A stretch of 64,000 bases of DNA, from the NCBI GenBank assembly GCA_907163375.1, contig CAJQUW010001819.1, positions 62,001 to 126,000 on the forward strand, read 5' to 3'. Position numbers and translations under genes: made by a program. Position 1 is the stretch's first letter, and each line of letters begins with the position of its first letter. Positions 1 through 10,650 of this stretch are shown here, piece by piece. Under the pieces are notes generated by a model that did no database searches, was not told where the DNA came from, and saw only the letters and a list, made by a program, of their open reading frames with translations. Origin of the DNA: Prostheceraeus crozeri. Taxonomy: Eukaryota; Platyhelminthes; Polycladida; Euryleptidae.

Positions 1-114
1 ATTTTGAGTATGAAGCAGACAAAGATTTTTACATCATATTAAAGAACCCAATTGGACAATCAGCCTCTGTTGGCGATCCATCGGTTGCTCGAATCACAAT
101 AATTGATGATGACG
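1..114 (+). CDS. ncx: NCX (SLC8-like) exon a: end of Calx-beta domain 1
   Basis: First exon of the exchanger in the window; its 5' part lies off the left edge. From position 3 it reads 37 codons containing FYIILKNP and ending ITIIDDD. This is the last two strands of a Calx-beta fold, and the closing Asp run contributes to the Ca2+ sites of CBD1 in the NCX family. The donor is G|GTAAGA at 115 (phase 1) and it joins the next exon in frame as G|AG. The full protein is an electrogenic 3Na+/1Ca2+ exchanger of the plasma membrane; this piece belongs to its cytosolic regulatory loop. It continues with ten further exons down to 56622. A different Calx-beta protein would be possible from this exon alone, but the alpha-2 repeat downstream settles the family. 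Confidence 0.88.
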
Positions 115-908
115 GTAAGAATATACATGTATCTTTCACAACCGGGTCATTATATGCAACAACTTTGCGTGTATATCGTATTTATAATTCATTTTTTCCA
201 ATAGACTCGTGGATAAGAAACTCACATTGAATAAAAAATAGTCATCAGGCAATTTATGAAAATCACTTACTTTCAAAATTATCTTCATATTCATTTGTGC
301 ATGGAGTGAAATTGTTACAAGACATACTATGTACGAAATAAGCCACAAAATTCAGTGCAGTCAAAGTTATTGATAAGACTCAATAACAAACGGTCATCAA
401 ATTAACTAAGAAAAATCGTAAATGCAAACAACTCAATTTGAAGACATGGTCATCAAACTGCAAGCGGGTATTTTAGCAAGTGGAATTTTGTAACATTCAA
501 AATAAAGTATACAGGTCAATGAAACAAATTAGGCAACCATCTTCGATTGTATGCGAGTTTTGTAGACGGCTGGAGCTTGTTTGACAGCCACTTGTCTTAT
601 AATCCGCAGTTGAGAAACTAACAACTGATCATTGTTGAATGATCATGTTATGATCATCATTTGATCATGTTGAATTAACAGTCAACAAGCATTGGTTTGG
701 TTTCCTATTCCAGTCATATGACTTACAGAAAATCAATGACTTCTGTGGTGCAAATCATTCCTCAAAATTTATTTTAATAAATTTGTTTAATTTCAATTTT
801 CTTCAATAGATTTCGCCTGATAATGCTAAATGTTGAAAATTAACTCACTATCAATTTATTTTGGTGCTACGTTTTACTTTAATTCAAATTAAACTTTCTT
901 CATTATAG
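115..908 (+). other. NCX intron, no recognised element
   Basis: AT-rich intron between the CBD1-end exon and the CBD2-start exon, with donor GTAAGA and acceptor TTATAG. A short run around 628-670 repeats variants of TGATCAT. No coding segment or mobile element is recognised in it. Confidence 0.7.
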
Positions 909-1032
909 AGCCTGGAGAGCTTCAATTCGAGTCTCCACATTTTCATGGAAATCCATCACAGGGACTATTGTCTGTATTGATAATTCGTCAAAACGGCTGT
1001 GACGGAACAGTCACGCTGGATATCACCACAAC
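909..1032 (+). CDS. ncx: NCX exon b: start of Calx-beta domain 2
   Basis: Encodes EPGELQFESPHF, then the strands SVLIIRQNG and GTVTLDITTT. This aligns by eye with the start of CBD2 in NCX proteins, where a G-x-F-T-F-E strand is followed by a hydrophobic V-x-V-x-R-x-G strand. The acceptor is ATTATAG at 902-908 and the donor is AC|GTAAGT at 1033 (phase 2). The first codon is split G|AG with the previous exon and the last is AC|A with the exon at 8787. CBD2 is the second Ca2+ sensor of the cytosolic loop. The sequence is clearly diverged from vertebrate NCX1, but the pattern of alternating hydrophobic residues is kept. Confidence 0.88.
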
Positions 1033-1189
1033 GTAAGTTACGGATTTCAAGCTTCTGATTTCGACCAGTAATCGATTTGACTTCTTTCATCTAGAAATAA
1101 GATCGATAGCTTTCAATGTGTTTTAGAAAAAAACTGTAATTTTCTTTGATTGCCATATGCAAAATGGTCAACAACTAAAGTGTGAAAAC

Positions 1190-1712
1190 CACAGAATTAG
1201 ACAGGTCGTCTCTTCTTCTGTTTGACTAGAAGGGAAACATTGGAACATGTAACGCAAATGAAATGGCACAATCTGCTGACTAAATACCATAGCAATCGAA
1301 CAATGAGCAGCTAGTTCAACATTAAACACACCAAATTGTGCAAAGTTTCAGTGACTGTTATCAACCGGATCACACAGCAAAGAGACACGGACGATGTCAA
1401 GTTCTACAGAGAAGTTTGTGAACGTTTTTTCATGCGCCTGCTAACTTTTTTTAAAATGATCGGAGGACCCGACGTTATCGAGAAAACTTTTGCGCAATGA
1501 TCTGAATTCTTCGAATCTGAAGGAGTCGTGGCGATCGGAGCATTTTGAAGGAATTCAGAGCAATCCGCAAGCGACACACGACTATTTATCCTATTTCTGT
1601 AAGGTATCAAAAATTTCTTTTTGCCCACTTATTAAGTTCCTGCATGTGCCATCTGTGTTGAATCAGTTTGCACTTCTAACAGAGTGATACAAGTAAACAA
1701 TCTAATTCTGTG
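1190..1712 (-). mobile_element. Non-autonomous TIR element, copy 1 (8-bp target duplication)
   Basis: A 523-bp element bounded by perfect 12-bp inverted repeats, CACAGAATTAGA at 1190-1201 and its complement at 1701-1712. It is flanked by an exact 8-bp direct repeat GTGAAAAC (1182-1189 and 1713-1720). A second copy lies at 60216-60723 in the opposite orientation and shares both ends and the interior. An 8-bp duplication fits hAT or P superfamily transposases; the short TIR starting CA fits hAT somewhat better. It carries no transposase. A 60-70 codon open frame is shared by both copies, but the two differ at about as many amino acids as nucleotides would predict, so it is not taken as a gene. 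It lies directly next to the THAP transposase remnant, so a P-like origin cannot be excluded. Confidence 0.8.
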
Positions 1713-1905
1713 GTGAAAACATTAAACTCAGATGCATTTCAATGCCCGGTTATTATCAGTGTCCTAAACCATGGACAGCTAGAAATCTATGGACTGATCG
1801 CAGATATCCAGGCAATACCACTGGAGGTCAACTATACTAAAAGTCAAGTAATCAAAAACAATTATATTTTATCAAACTTTTTCAGAGACAGATGTGAAAA
1901 GAAAG

Positions 1906-3673
1906 TCAAAAATTGCCACGTAGCTTTTGTATCTTGCATTGATTTTTCTCCTTCATGCTGGATTCCGAAAGATCCCTAGTGAGGTTCTTTGCTACACAGT
2001 TAAAAAAACAGATAAAAACTCTCACCAGAATGTCATGCTCATTACAACATAAAGTGTTCCCTGAAATTACCTCTTTTTTACCTTTTTTGCGCTGGAAATT
2101 GTTGAATATATTTTTTACACAATGTGTTGGATCAAATACAAGAAAAATTGACCTGTCGTTGTAAAAAGGATGTTTGATTTCAGGCAAAAGATCACCTCCA
2201 CACAGAAGTCGAAAGAACGATCTGTTTACTGAATGGTTGTCGACAGAAACAGACAACATTGTATCCTATTTCCTATATCACTCACCGTTTTTAGAATTGA
2301 AAGAAAAATATCATGTTGCATAGAAGCGGTTAGTTCTGTCATCGGAAATAAACCGACAACATCCCTGTACTTTCCGGCGACAGATTTAATCATGAAGCTC
2401 AGTACCGTTGATACAACATTCTTTTTGACATATCTTTTGACATATCAACACATCTTTTTGACCAATGACTTTTCCATTCGAAAACTCCACCCTCTTCGCA
2501 ACGTAAACTTCGTCGATGATGATCATCACGTGACGTTGAATATCATTCAATTTTAAATACCACATTGTCAAATACCGTTCATCACATATTCCTGGATCAC
2601 TTCTAACTGATCTGGTTAGTTTGGTAAGTAAGCCAACAGAAGGAAGCGTTGAAATGTTTTGCGATAATAAGGCACGATAGCTTGATGGACCGCTTGTGTA
2701 AATGGTAAAAGCTAGCAGAAACAAACCTTGGGGAGAAACGTCGACTATTTTTCAACAAATTGAGCAATTCTAACTGCTCTAAGACAAATTCAACGGTACG
2801 ATGCTTGTCAGAATCAGGATCGGATTCACACAAAAATTCTTTCAATGTCGACACGGCCTTTTCAATCGACGATTCGGGATTGCTGTCATTCCAAACGAGT
2901 GACTTGAGAAATGGCATCAGATTGACAACTTGAGCAAATAGCGTTACCTTGCCCGATGAAGAAATATGTGAAAATTCACTCTTCTTTATGATGGTTTCTC
3001 TGCAGGCAACCGTTATGTACATCTCATCGGAGACTGTGATGGAACCAAGAAGTTTTGGTATCTCTTCTACGGCGATCGTGTAAATCAGAATACCGTCCGG
3101 CAACCTAGTGAATAAAAATCCACTAGGGATTTCAGCTGATAATTTTGAGAGCTTCAACATCAAGTCAGATGTTGACGAAAGAACATCATCCTTCAGGAAT
3201 GAATTAGTCAATTCTTCGTTAGCCTGTCGTATCGCTACCCTACACTTCTCAGCTGTAGGTGGATCATCTCTACGATGCGTTTCATAGGAGGCAAGGTATT
3301 TTGGGACAGTTGGGAACACTGATGGAACGGCGTCAGATTTCAATAGTCTTCGCTTTGGAGTTGAGTCTTTCTTAGAGTTTCGCGACTTATTTGAGTCATT
3401 TCTCTTCTTTATAAAGTCACCATCAACGAAATGAGTGGAGCATAATCGAATGTGAGATGATTGAGTAAAATCTTTCCGATTTATCCAACTCAACCATTTC
3501 CTTAAAATGCATGGATCTTTCGGAAATCGATGGAAAGTGACTTTATTGTCACTCGAATTCGATGAGGCAGAACCATTATTGCAGCCCACTGCAACGCATT
3601 TGTTTACCATTCTCTGCGATGTTCTACTGGCTGTGTTTGTTATCAAAGTAATGTTTCTGATACAATGTGCCAC
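1906..3673 (-). pseudogene. THAP / P-element-like transposase, decayed
   Basis: The frame at 3673-2603 starts with a THAP zinc finger: a C-x4-C pair (KCVAVGC), a Trp in the middle (LRKWLSWINR), the C-x2-H pair RLCSTHF and the closing AVPSVFP box. A long helical region follows, then a second frame (2724-2386) with TSGPSSYRALL, TLPSVGLLTKL and IIIDEVYVAKRVEF, as in P-element/THAP9 transposases. A third frame (2259-1906) has FLVFDPTHCVKNIFNNF, matching the F-D-x-x-H-x-x-K-x-x-x-N-N-F signature of the same family. The three pieces are in family order but need at least two frame changes, so the gene is dead. The ends and TIRs of the element were not found. It lies antisense in the NCX intron. Confidence 0.75.
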
Positions 3674-3779
3674 ATTTAAAATTCAAATCATTAACTTCAT
3701 AGTCCGAAGCGCAAGTCACCCTTCTCGAAGGCTGAAGAAGCAATTATCCGAGATGGATACATCGAACTAATTAATTTTT

Positions 3780-4656
3780 TATAATTTTTTAGAATGGATA
3801 TCTGGCAAATTATGTAAATAGTTAAGTTTGATTTGCGTTTTCATGATTGGAAACACAAATTGGGCTAGGAATAATCCATAACCCTGAAATGATATAAATC
3901 TTGAATGATCAACTTTCTCCAAACGATATGAAAAGTTAAAGATATTTGCGTCGAATATACATGGTACCAAAATGACAGTTTCAATAAACAAAAATTAGAT
4001 AACTTTACTGGTGGACAACCGCTTGAGGGTAATTACCAAAATGATTAGCCCGCGAACCCTCTCGCAGACCACTTTTGAGAGAGGTATTCACAGCGAAATA
4101 ATAAAATTTCTGTGAGATTTTTTGGCCAAAAATAATTTGTCATGAACTTGAATGCACAATAAATTTCCGTCATGAAAAAATGCTATTCATGTAGGCCTAT
4201 ATTACTTTCTTGGAGTGGCCTATTGAAATTGAAATATTGAAATATAATTGAAATATTGCATTAGGAAGTTATTTTTGATCAGTCCTATATACAAAGTGGT
4301 CAGAAAGTTTGTATATACCCAATGTTAAACGAAATATCTACATTTCTAACAAGCAAATTCCCTATTCAAGTAAAAGTGTTGGAAAATAATTTGAAATGGA
4401 TATCCATAACATATGATTGAGGAAACGAAGAAGACTATGATCAATCTAATTCTAAAATTGCATTGAAAACTTTGCCTTTCGTATAATAGGCCACGTGGGA
4501 TAATGATTGTTACATATTATTTGAAGATTCTATCGATTTCCATAGCTTCATCATCATTAACAATACCATAGAAAGTCTATTTCTATGACTACAGCAGTCT
4601 TTGACCACGAATATCTACATGTAGATATCAATGCTTTGACTTAACAAAATGGATTG
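3780..4656. other. Intronic stretch without recognised genes
   Basis: AT-rich intron. Around 4558-4600 there are palindromic runs of CCATAGAAA / TTTCTATG, and a related CAATACCATAGAA word recurs at 7219 on the other side of the PLE palindrome. No coding similarity is seen. Confidence 0.6.
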
Positions 4657-4669
4657 CATTACAGCCATA

Positions 4670-7201
4670 TTTTTCAAAATAGTAAAATTCCGCTTAAAAA
4701 GCATTATAAAGAATGAATCGAAAGTAGCCGATGCTGTTATTATTATTTTATTTCCCAAATTTTCGCCTACACAGGCCGCGTCAGGGGATAAAAGGATTTT
4801 ATGTTTACAAATATCAAACGATTTTGAAAAACATTGTTAGTAAGATATCAAGGTTTCAGTAAGTAAATAAAATCCATAGAAGTATTGATAGTACATTTAT
4901 GAAGTGCATAGATGTAATAATTACATAGATGTCATAGATGTTAAAATTACTCATGGAGGTATAAGTATAGAGTATGTTATCTAATAATTCATATAAAAAG
5001 GAAATGTTTATATTGTTCACGTTCTTCTCTCGAGTTAATTTTCGGTTGTAGTTTGTTGATCCACACTGCTTCACGTAGTCTGATGTTAGTATTGTCATAT
5101 TCTTGTGTTATTACTTCTGTTGTTATGTGGTTACTGTTGCATAATTTCAAATGTTTATGTACTGATGATGCTTTTTGAGTAACGTGCTCTTTAATTCTGG
5201 TATGCAGTAGTCTGATGGTACTCCCAATATAAAATTTTTGACATTTCGAACAAGTTATTTTATAAATCACATTTTGTCTGAAACAAAGTTCGTTGTTGTT
5301 TCTAGGACAATTAGTGAGTTGACATGTTTTGTTGGTTGTGATTTTCTTTTGTAATATATTCCTCAGAGTTTTTGAACGTTGTGCAAGTCCAACATTCAGT
5401 TGTTCTTGTTAGAATATTCTCTTTATATTCTGGTTCATTCGATCCGAAATGAATGGTAATTTCAGATAACATTTCTTCTTGTTCATGTTATTTTCATTTT
5501 TCTTTTTTTTATTTCGCCGTCGTTTTTTCGAAGCTTGAATGAATTTTTCTGGATAATCGTTCAATCGTAACACTTCATCGAAATTTTGTAGATGACTTTC
5601 GGCTATGGATTTGTTCGAGCATCGTTCTTCAATTCTGTTTCGTTCATTATGGATAACTGCCAGCTTAGTGGATGTAGATATATTGGACTTGAAGTTAATG
5701 AAAATATCTCTTTTGGCTGTTTTCTTATAGAAGTTAAAGATTGGTTCATTGGAGTTCGTCGTAATTGTAAAGTCTAAAAGACTCAAAGTATTGTTATCAT
5801 TTGGTAGTTCAATTTCGAATTGAATGTTCGGATTTTGTGCATTAAGAAGTGTATGGAATTCAATTGCTTTCTCTTTGTTTTCTGTTAATACGAAACAGTC
5901 ATCAACATATCGTTTAAATATCCATATATTGTTGATACTTTGTAAAGCTCTCTCTTCTATGTTGCTTTACAAAGTATCAACAATATATGGATATTTAAAC
6001 GATATGTTGATGACTGTTTCGTATTAACAGAAAACAAAGAGAAAGCAATTGAATTCCATACACTTCTTAATGCACAAAATCCGAACATTCAATTCGAAAT
6101 TGAACTACCAAATGATAACAATACTTTGAGTCTTTTAGACTTTACAATTACGACGAACTCCAATGAACCAATCTTTAACTTCTATAAGAAAACAGACAAA
6201 AGAGATATTTCATTAACTTCAAGTCCAATATATCTACATCCACTAAGCTGGCAGTTATCCATAATGAACGAAACAGAATTGAAGAACGATGCTCGAACAA
6301 ATCCATAGCCGAAAGTCATCTACAAAATTTCGATGAAGTGTTACGATTGAACGATTATCCAGAAAAATTCATTCAAGCTTCGAAAAAACGACGACGAAAT
6401 AAAAAAAAGAAAAATGAAAATAACATGAACAAGAAGAAATGTTATCTGAAATTACCATTCATTTCGGATCGAATGAACCAGAATATAAAGAGAATATTCT
6501 AACAAGAACAACTGAATGTTGGACTTGCACAACGTTCAAAAACTCTGAGGAATATATTACAAAAGAAAATCACAACCAACAAAACATGTCAACTCACTAA
6601 TTGTCCTAGAAACAACAACGAACTTTGTTTCAGACAAAATGTGATTTATAAAATAACTTGTTCGAAATATCAAAAATTTTATATTGGGAGTACCATCAGA
6701 CTACTGCATACCAGAATTAAAGAGCACGTTACTCAAAAAGCATCATCAGTACATAAACATTTGAAATTATGCAACAGTAACCACATAACAACAGAAGTAA
6801 TAACACAAGAACATGACAATACTAACATCAGACTACGTGAAGCAGTGTGAATCAACAAACTACAACCGAAAATTAACTCGAGAGAAGAACGTGAACAATA
6901 TAAACATTTCCTTTTTATATGAATTATTAGATAACATTCTCTATACTTATACCTCCATGAGTAATTTTTACATCTATGACATCTATGTAATTATTACATC
7001 TATGCACTTCATATAAATGTACTATCAATACTTCTATGGATTTTATTTACTTACTGAAACCTTGATATCTTACTAACAATGTTTTTCAAAATCGTTTGAT
7101 ATTTGTAAACATAAAATCCTTTTATCCCCTGACGCGGCCTGTGTAGGCGAAAATTTGGGAAATAAAATAATAATAACAGCATCGGCTACTTTCGATTCAT
7201 T
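4670..7201. mobile_element. Penelope-like element 1: two head-to-head copies
   Basis: Two 5'-truncated copies of one Penelope-like retroelement are joined head to head. The left copy reads on the minus strand and the right copy on the plus strand. Both start in the RT catalytic region (RYVDDCFVLTENKEKA read from the centre) and run through the linker, with FIQASKKRRR and LKLPFISDRMNQNIKRIF, into a GIY-YIG endonuclease (MIYKITCSK, FYIGSTIRLLHTRIKEH). A 13-bp direct repeat CATTACAGCCATA (4657-4669 and 7198-7210) flanks the whole unit and looks like its target duplication. On the left about 42 bp of extra sequence lies between that repeat and the palindrome arm. Each copy carries a few disabling changes, and the arms are nearly identical. 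Confidence 0.82.
4712..7201. repeat. Near-perfect palindrome, arms about 1.24 kb, 15-bp spacer
   Basis: The left arm 4712-5948 is the inverted copy of the right arm 5964-7201. The spacer 5949-5963 is the only unpaired centre. Only scattered differences were seen by eye, for example SKCQKF in one arm and SKYQKF in the other. It corresponds to the two PLE copies described separately. Confidence 0.9.
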
Positions 7202-7210
7202 ACAGCCATA

Positions 7211-8786
7211 GAAATTAGCAATACCATAGAACTATGACTTGTAGGAAGCTATGTAAAATTATCATTGCCAGATCATAGACCTTCAGTGGTATTAGAAATT
7301 TGATAAATTGCCTTAGCGATCAGTCCAGGTGATAGTATTCTAGCTGTCCATGCCTAAACCATCGGCTGATGACTCATGACCTAAAGAGGCATATAATCAA
7401 TCATGGCTGAAATCAATCAAGGCATCATCGAGAGCTTTTTGGGATAACTTTTCCGTTTTTTCTACATTCATATATTTCAATAAACTCTTTGGTCCTTCTG
7501 ACGATGATCGAAGACTTAATAAATCGAATTCATGCACCTTAGTAATCAGCTTATTAGAAAACGCGTTGAGCACTTTTTGGTAGCTGAATGTAATGTAGAT
7601 GTTTCTATCTTAATTTCTAAATTTAGAAAATGTTTATGTCAATCTTCAATGTTAAACTATAAGTCGCAATTATAGACAACGTTCGTAGTCTTTTCACTTA
7701 CTCAATCAGTCAGGGTGATTACGAACGATTAAATTTGAAATGATTTTCAGTCAACTTAGATTTGTTGGAGTTATAAGCAAGCGAGTTCTTTCCTCTTCCT
7801 TTCGTGTGCAAAAAGCATGAGTCAGAAAATGGTTTTTCAACCATGGTTTGAATTTTTGTTTAAGACCAAAGTCAATCTAGCCATCGCTGTTTGCTACAGT
7901 AGACAGACTATGACACGAGGGATTATATCATTAAGTAAATAAGTAAGTAGGTATCAAGGAACATCAAAATGAAAAGTAATAACAGCAGTATTTAACAGAA
8001 CTTTTTAAATTTAAATTCATGAATTTTGATGCTCCTTCTGACAGAACTATTCTAAAATACTTTATATGCTCTTTTCATCTTTACGAAATTTATCGACATT
8101 TCAAATTGCTTCGATGATTTATTGTTGGGATTATATAACGGCATCTGACCTATATCTTGAGCGTAATAGAAGCAATCCCATGGATGTTGTTGCATTTTGT
8201 GAATCCATAAAATATATAGAATAGCTGTCCCATGGGATGATTACAGATTTCAGCTCTGTCTCAAGTCGGTTGCACTTGAATTTGCAGATTCAAAATTTGT
8301 CGCAAAATGTCTTAAACTGTCAAAAAGCTGCAAAAGTTCCTTGCGTGAAATTGGCATTTCTAATACTTTGGAAATCTTTTCGATGCAATGTGACAAAAGT
8401 ACTTGCATAATTATTAAAAGTAGTGTTTAGTTCTCTGTAACACATACTTTTCAAAATAGCGCAATCTTTATTATTTTCAGACCTGCACATTTATTTAATT
8501 CGAATGAATCTAGTATGCACATTGCTTCCAAACAAACCTTTGAGAAAATGTTCTAAAAGCTAAATCCACTAACTTTAAACCTTTAACAGCTCGGACCTAC
8601 GTATTAGTAATATTATTAGTGTCACTTGATCATGTGCTTCTGTGTACTAGAGCAGTTTGACGGTTTTGATTATACCTCAGCACATTAAAATAATTCTACA
8701 CTCCTAATTTTGCTGCTAATCATTACTATTGACTACACATCTAATTTTGGTTCATCAAGGCTAATTCAAAAATTTCTGAATTGCAG
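7211..8786 (+). other. Intronic stretch without recognised genes
   Basis: The remainder of the intron before the acceptor TTGCAG at 8781-8786. No coding segment, inverted repeat or known element is recognised. Confidence 0.6.
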
Positions 8787-8916
8787 AAATGGCACTGCTA
8801 TTGGTGGTCATTCTATCAAAGATGGTGTAGATTTCGAACAGATGGAAGACACTGTATCTTTCAAACACGGTGAAATGCTGAAGACGATTGATATCAAGAT
8901 AAATAAAAAGGCTCAG
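8787..8916 (+). CDS. ncx: NCX exon c: middle of Calx-beta domain 2
   Basis: Encodes NGTAIGGHSIKDGVDFEQ, then EDTVSFKHGEMLKTIDIKI. This is the Calx-beta core pattern G-T-A-x-x-G-x-D-[FY] followed by a G-x-L-x-F-x-x-G-E-x-x-K-x-I strand pair, in which the DF pair lies next to the Ca2+ site. The acceptor is TTGCAG at 8786 and the donor GCTCAG|GTATGT at 8917 (phase 0). The first base completes the AC|A codon from the exon at 909. The reading frame stays open past the donor to a stop at 9079, but that extension is not Calx-beta-like, so I end the exon at 8916. Confidence 0.87.
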
Positions 8917-9304
8917 GTATGTGATCTCGTATTCCGATATCAGGACGGAAAGATGTTTTCAAGGGATAATAAATGTGCTAATTTAGGAATATCGTATGCT
9001 TGTGAGATATTAGTCCATGATGGATACATGGAGTTGCCTGTTCAACTTACTGTCGGTTTCATCAACTGTGTCATCATGTAACTGATTTAGATTACCCATT
9101 CTTTATGATTTCGTATGTCCAGCATCATGTTTGACAGATCTATTATCAAGTATTTTGAAACTATTAAAATTGAGTACACAAAGTTCAATAATCACAATTA
9201 TTGATCACTCAAAGCTTGGAAATATACATGTCGCTTATGCGGAGAGTTGCAAAGCTACTTCATATTCGTGCCAAATCCTAGTTCGAGTCCTCCTCCTGCA
9301 TTAA

Positions 9305-9620
9305 AGGAATGTTCACACATGAGGGCTGATAGCTGATAGATGACCTCCATTCATCCTGATAGCTGATAGAACCCGGTCACACATGAGAGCTGATAGTTGA
9401 GACAAATCCTGCCCCTCATTCTCACAAACCACTCCTTAAGTTACCTGATAGCTGTTGAGAGCTTCAATTATAGCTGCTCTCTGAATCCGATCACACTACT
9501 ATCGTCCATCAGCAAATAATTTTAAGTTTGTTTCTATTTTTGGTTCATAATTGTGCTAGAGCTTCGAAGTGTGGTCACTCTTGAGAACTGACTATCAAAC
9601 ATTAATCAGTGGTCCCTATG
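9305..9620. repeat. Cluster of CACATGAGNGCTGATAG-like motifs
   Basis: Variants of a word close to CACATGAGRGCTGATAG occur several times between 9311 and 9600, with further GCTGATAG words between them. The 14-mer AGCTGATAGTTGAG recurs at about 11748 near CTCTCAGGGGTGG. This pattern resembles subterminal transposase-binding repeats of a DNA transposon. I could not define TIRs, target duplications or a transposase. Confidence 0.35.
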
Positions 9621-10018
9621 TAGAACAGTCGAACGGTCGCCGCAACACTCCTCTTTCTTTAAATTTCAGCGCAGAAAAGTATGTCACCGCGATTCGTACT
9701 TTTCATTTGTGCCTATCTGATGTCGACGCTTTCATTTTCCTGTGCGCTGCATTTCTTCAGCATCCTATTCAGCGCAGTTGAGATTATCTGAAAGACAAGT
9801 CTGTGGTCTATCCCAGCAGTCTCCGTTCGATACGTCCCAGAAACAATGATGGTTCTCATACAGTGCGATCAGAATGTCAGCTAATTCGAATATCTGAATG
9901 ACAAAATAAAAGCTGCTGCAAATTCTGGTGTAGATTGATAATTAGCTTACCGGCAGGGTAGTGTGGGGTACGACGCCTCCTCTAGGCGAAAATGACTTTC
10001 TAGAAGCTTATTGGATAT

Positions 10019-10131
10019 AAATAATTTGGAAAGAGCCAAATTTTTTATCGTAAAATATTAAATTATCGATAGCGATATATCTCAGCTGCCACCAGCAACG
10101 ATAAAAAAATTTGGCTCTTTCCAAAATATTT
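10019..10131. repeat. Small hairpin (33-bp arms), MITE-like
   Basis: The arms 10019-10050 and 10099-10131 are inverted copies around the core TTTGGAAAGAGCCAAATTTT, with a loop of about 48 bases. It could be a miniature TIR element. No clear target duplication was identified. Confidence 0.6.
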
Positions 10132-10281
10132 ATATTTCAAATGTGTGACCAAAATCTATTCAGAACTTGTTGGACATATTCATACCAGATTCTACCATAG
10201 AGGAAATTCGTGAACTTCCAATGAATAAGGTCACTATGTCAATGGTGATGAATCAATGGAATATGTTTGTCAAAGCTGAAA

Positions 10282-10650
10282 TATACTCACTGACATAAAT
10301 AATGAAACCAATTATCATTGACTTGAATGGAAGTTTGTTTCATTTTTTCTATGGTTTGAGATGATATCTCGCTTTCTATGTATCACCATTGAACTCCATA
10401 TGATAAGGGAAATGATATAGGACCATCAAATTTCAAAATTTGATATTGATCACAGTAACAGCTAGAAGTTGAACAGAATCACCACCTACTGCTGACCAGA
10501 TTTGACTTATGAAATGGCGCACGATAACTTTACCAGAGGAATGGCAATTGGGATGATGCGTTGTGGGCAAAGTTCTACAACTGTTGCGAAAGAATTGAAA
10601 ATTTCAAGGGTCGTTGTATGGAGGTGGTGGTGTCGTTGGAAAGCAGAAGA
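10282..10650 (+). mobile_element. Truncated Tc1-like element (5' end only)
   Basis: The left end and transposase N-terminus of the same Tc1 family as the longer copy at 33061-34464. The terminal sequence TACTCACTGACATAA and the spacing to the ORF match that copy. The coding part (from about 10508) reads MAHDNFTRGMAIGMMRCGQ and VVVWRWWCRWKAE, the helix-turn-helix DNA-binding domain. Homology stops near 10650, before the second half of the DNA-binding region and all catalytic residues. It is a dead 5' fragment. Confidence 0.75.

Noticed and set aside
1404-1628. 74-codon minus frame shared with 60299-60490
   Set aside because: It is part of the non-autonomous TIR element in both places. The copies differ as much in protein as in DNA, with no sign of selection.
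8917-9079. Open extension of the NCX exon at 8787 to a stop at 9079
   Set aside because: The 54 extra residues are not Calx-beta-like and GTATGT at 8917 is a good donor that keeps phase with the exon at 18689. Retention would only truncate the protein.
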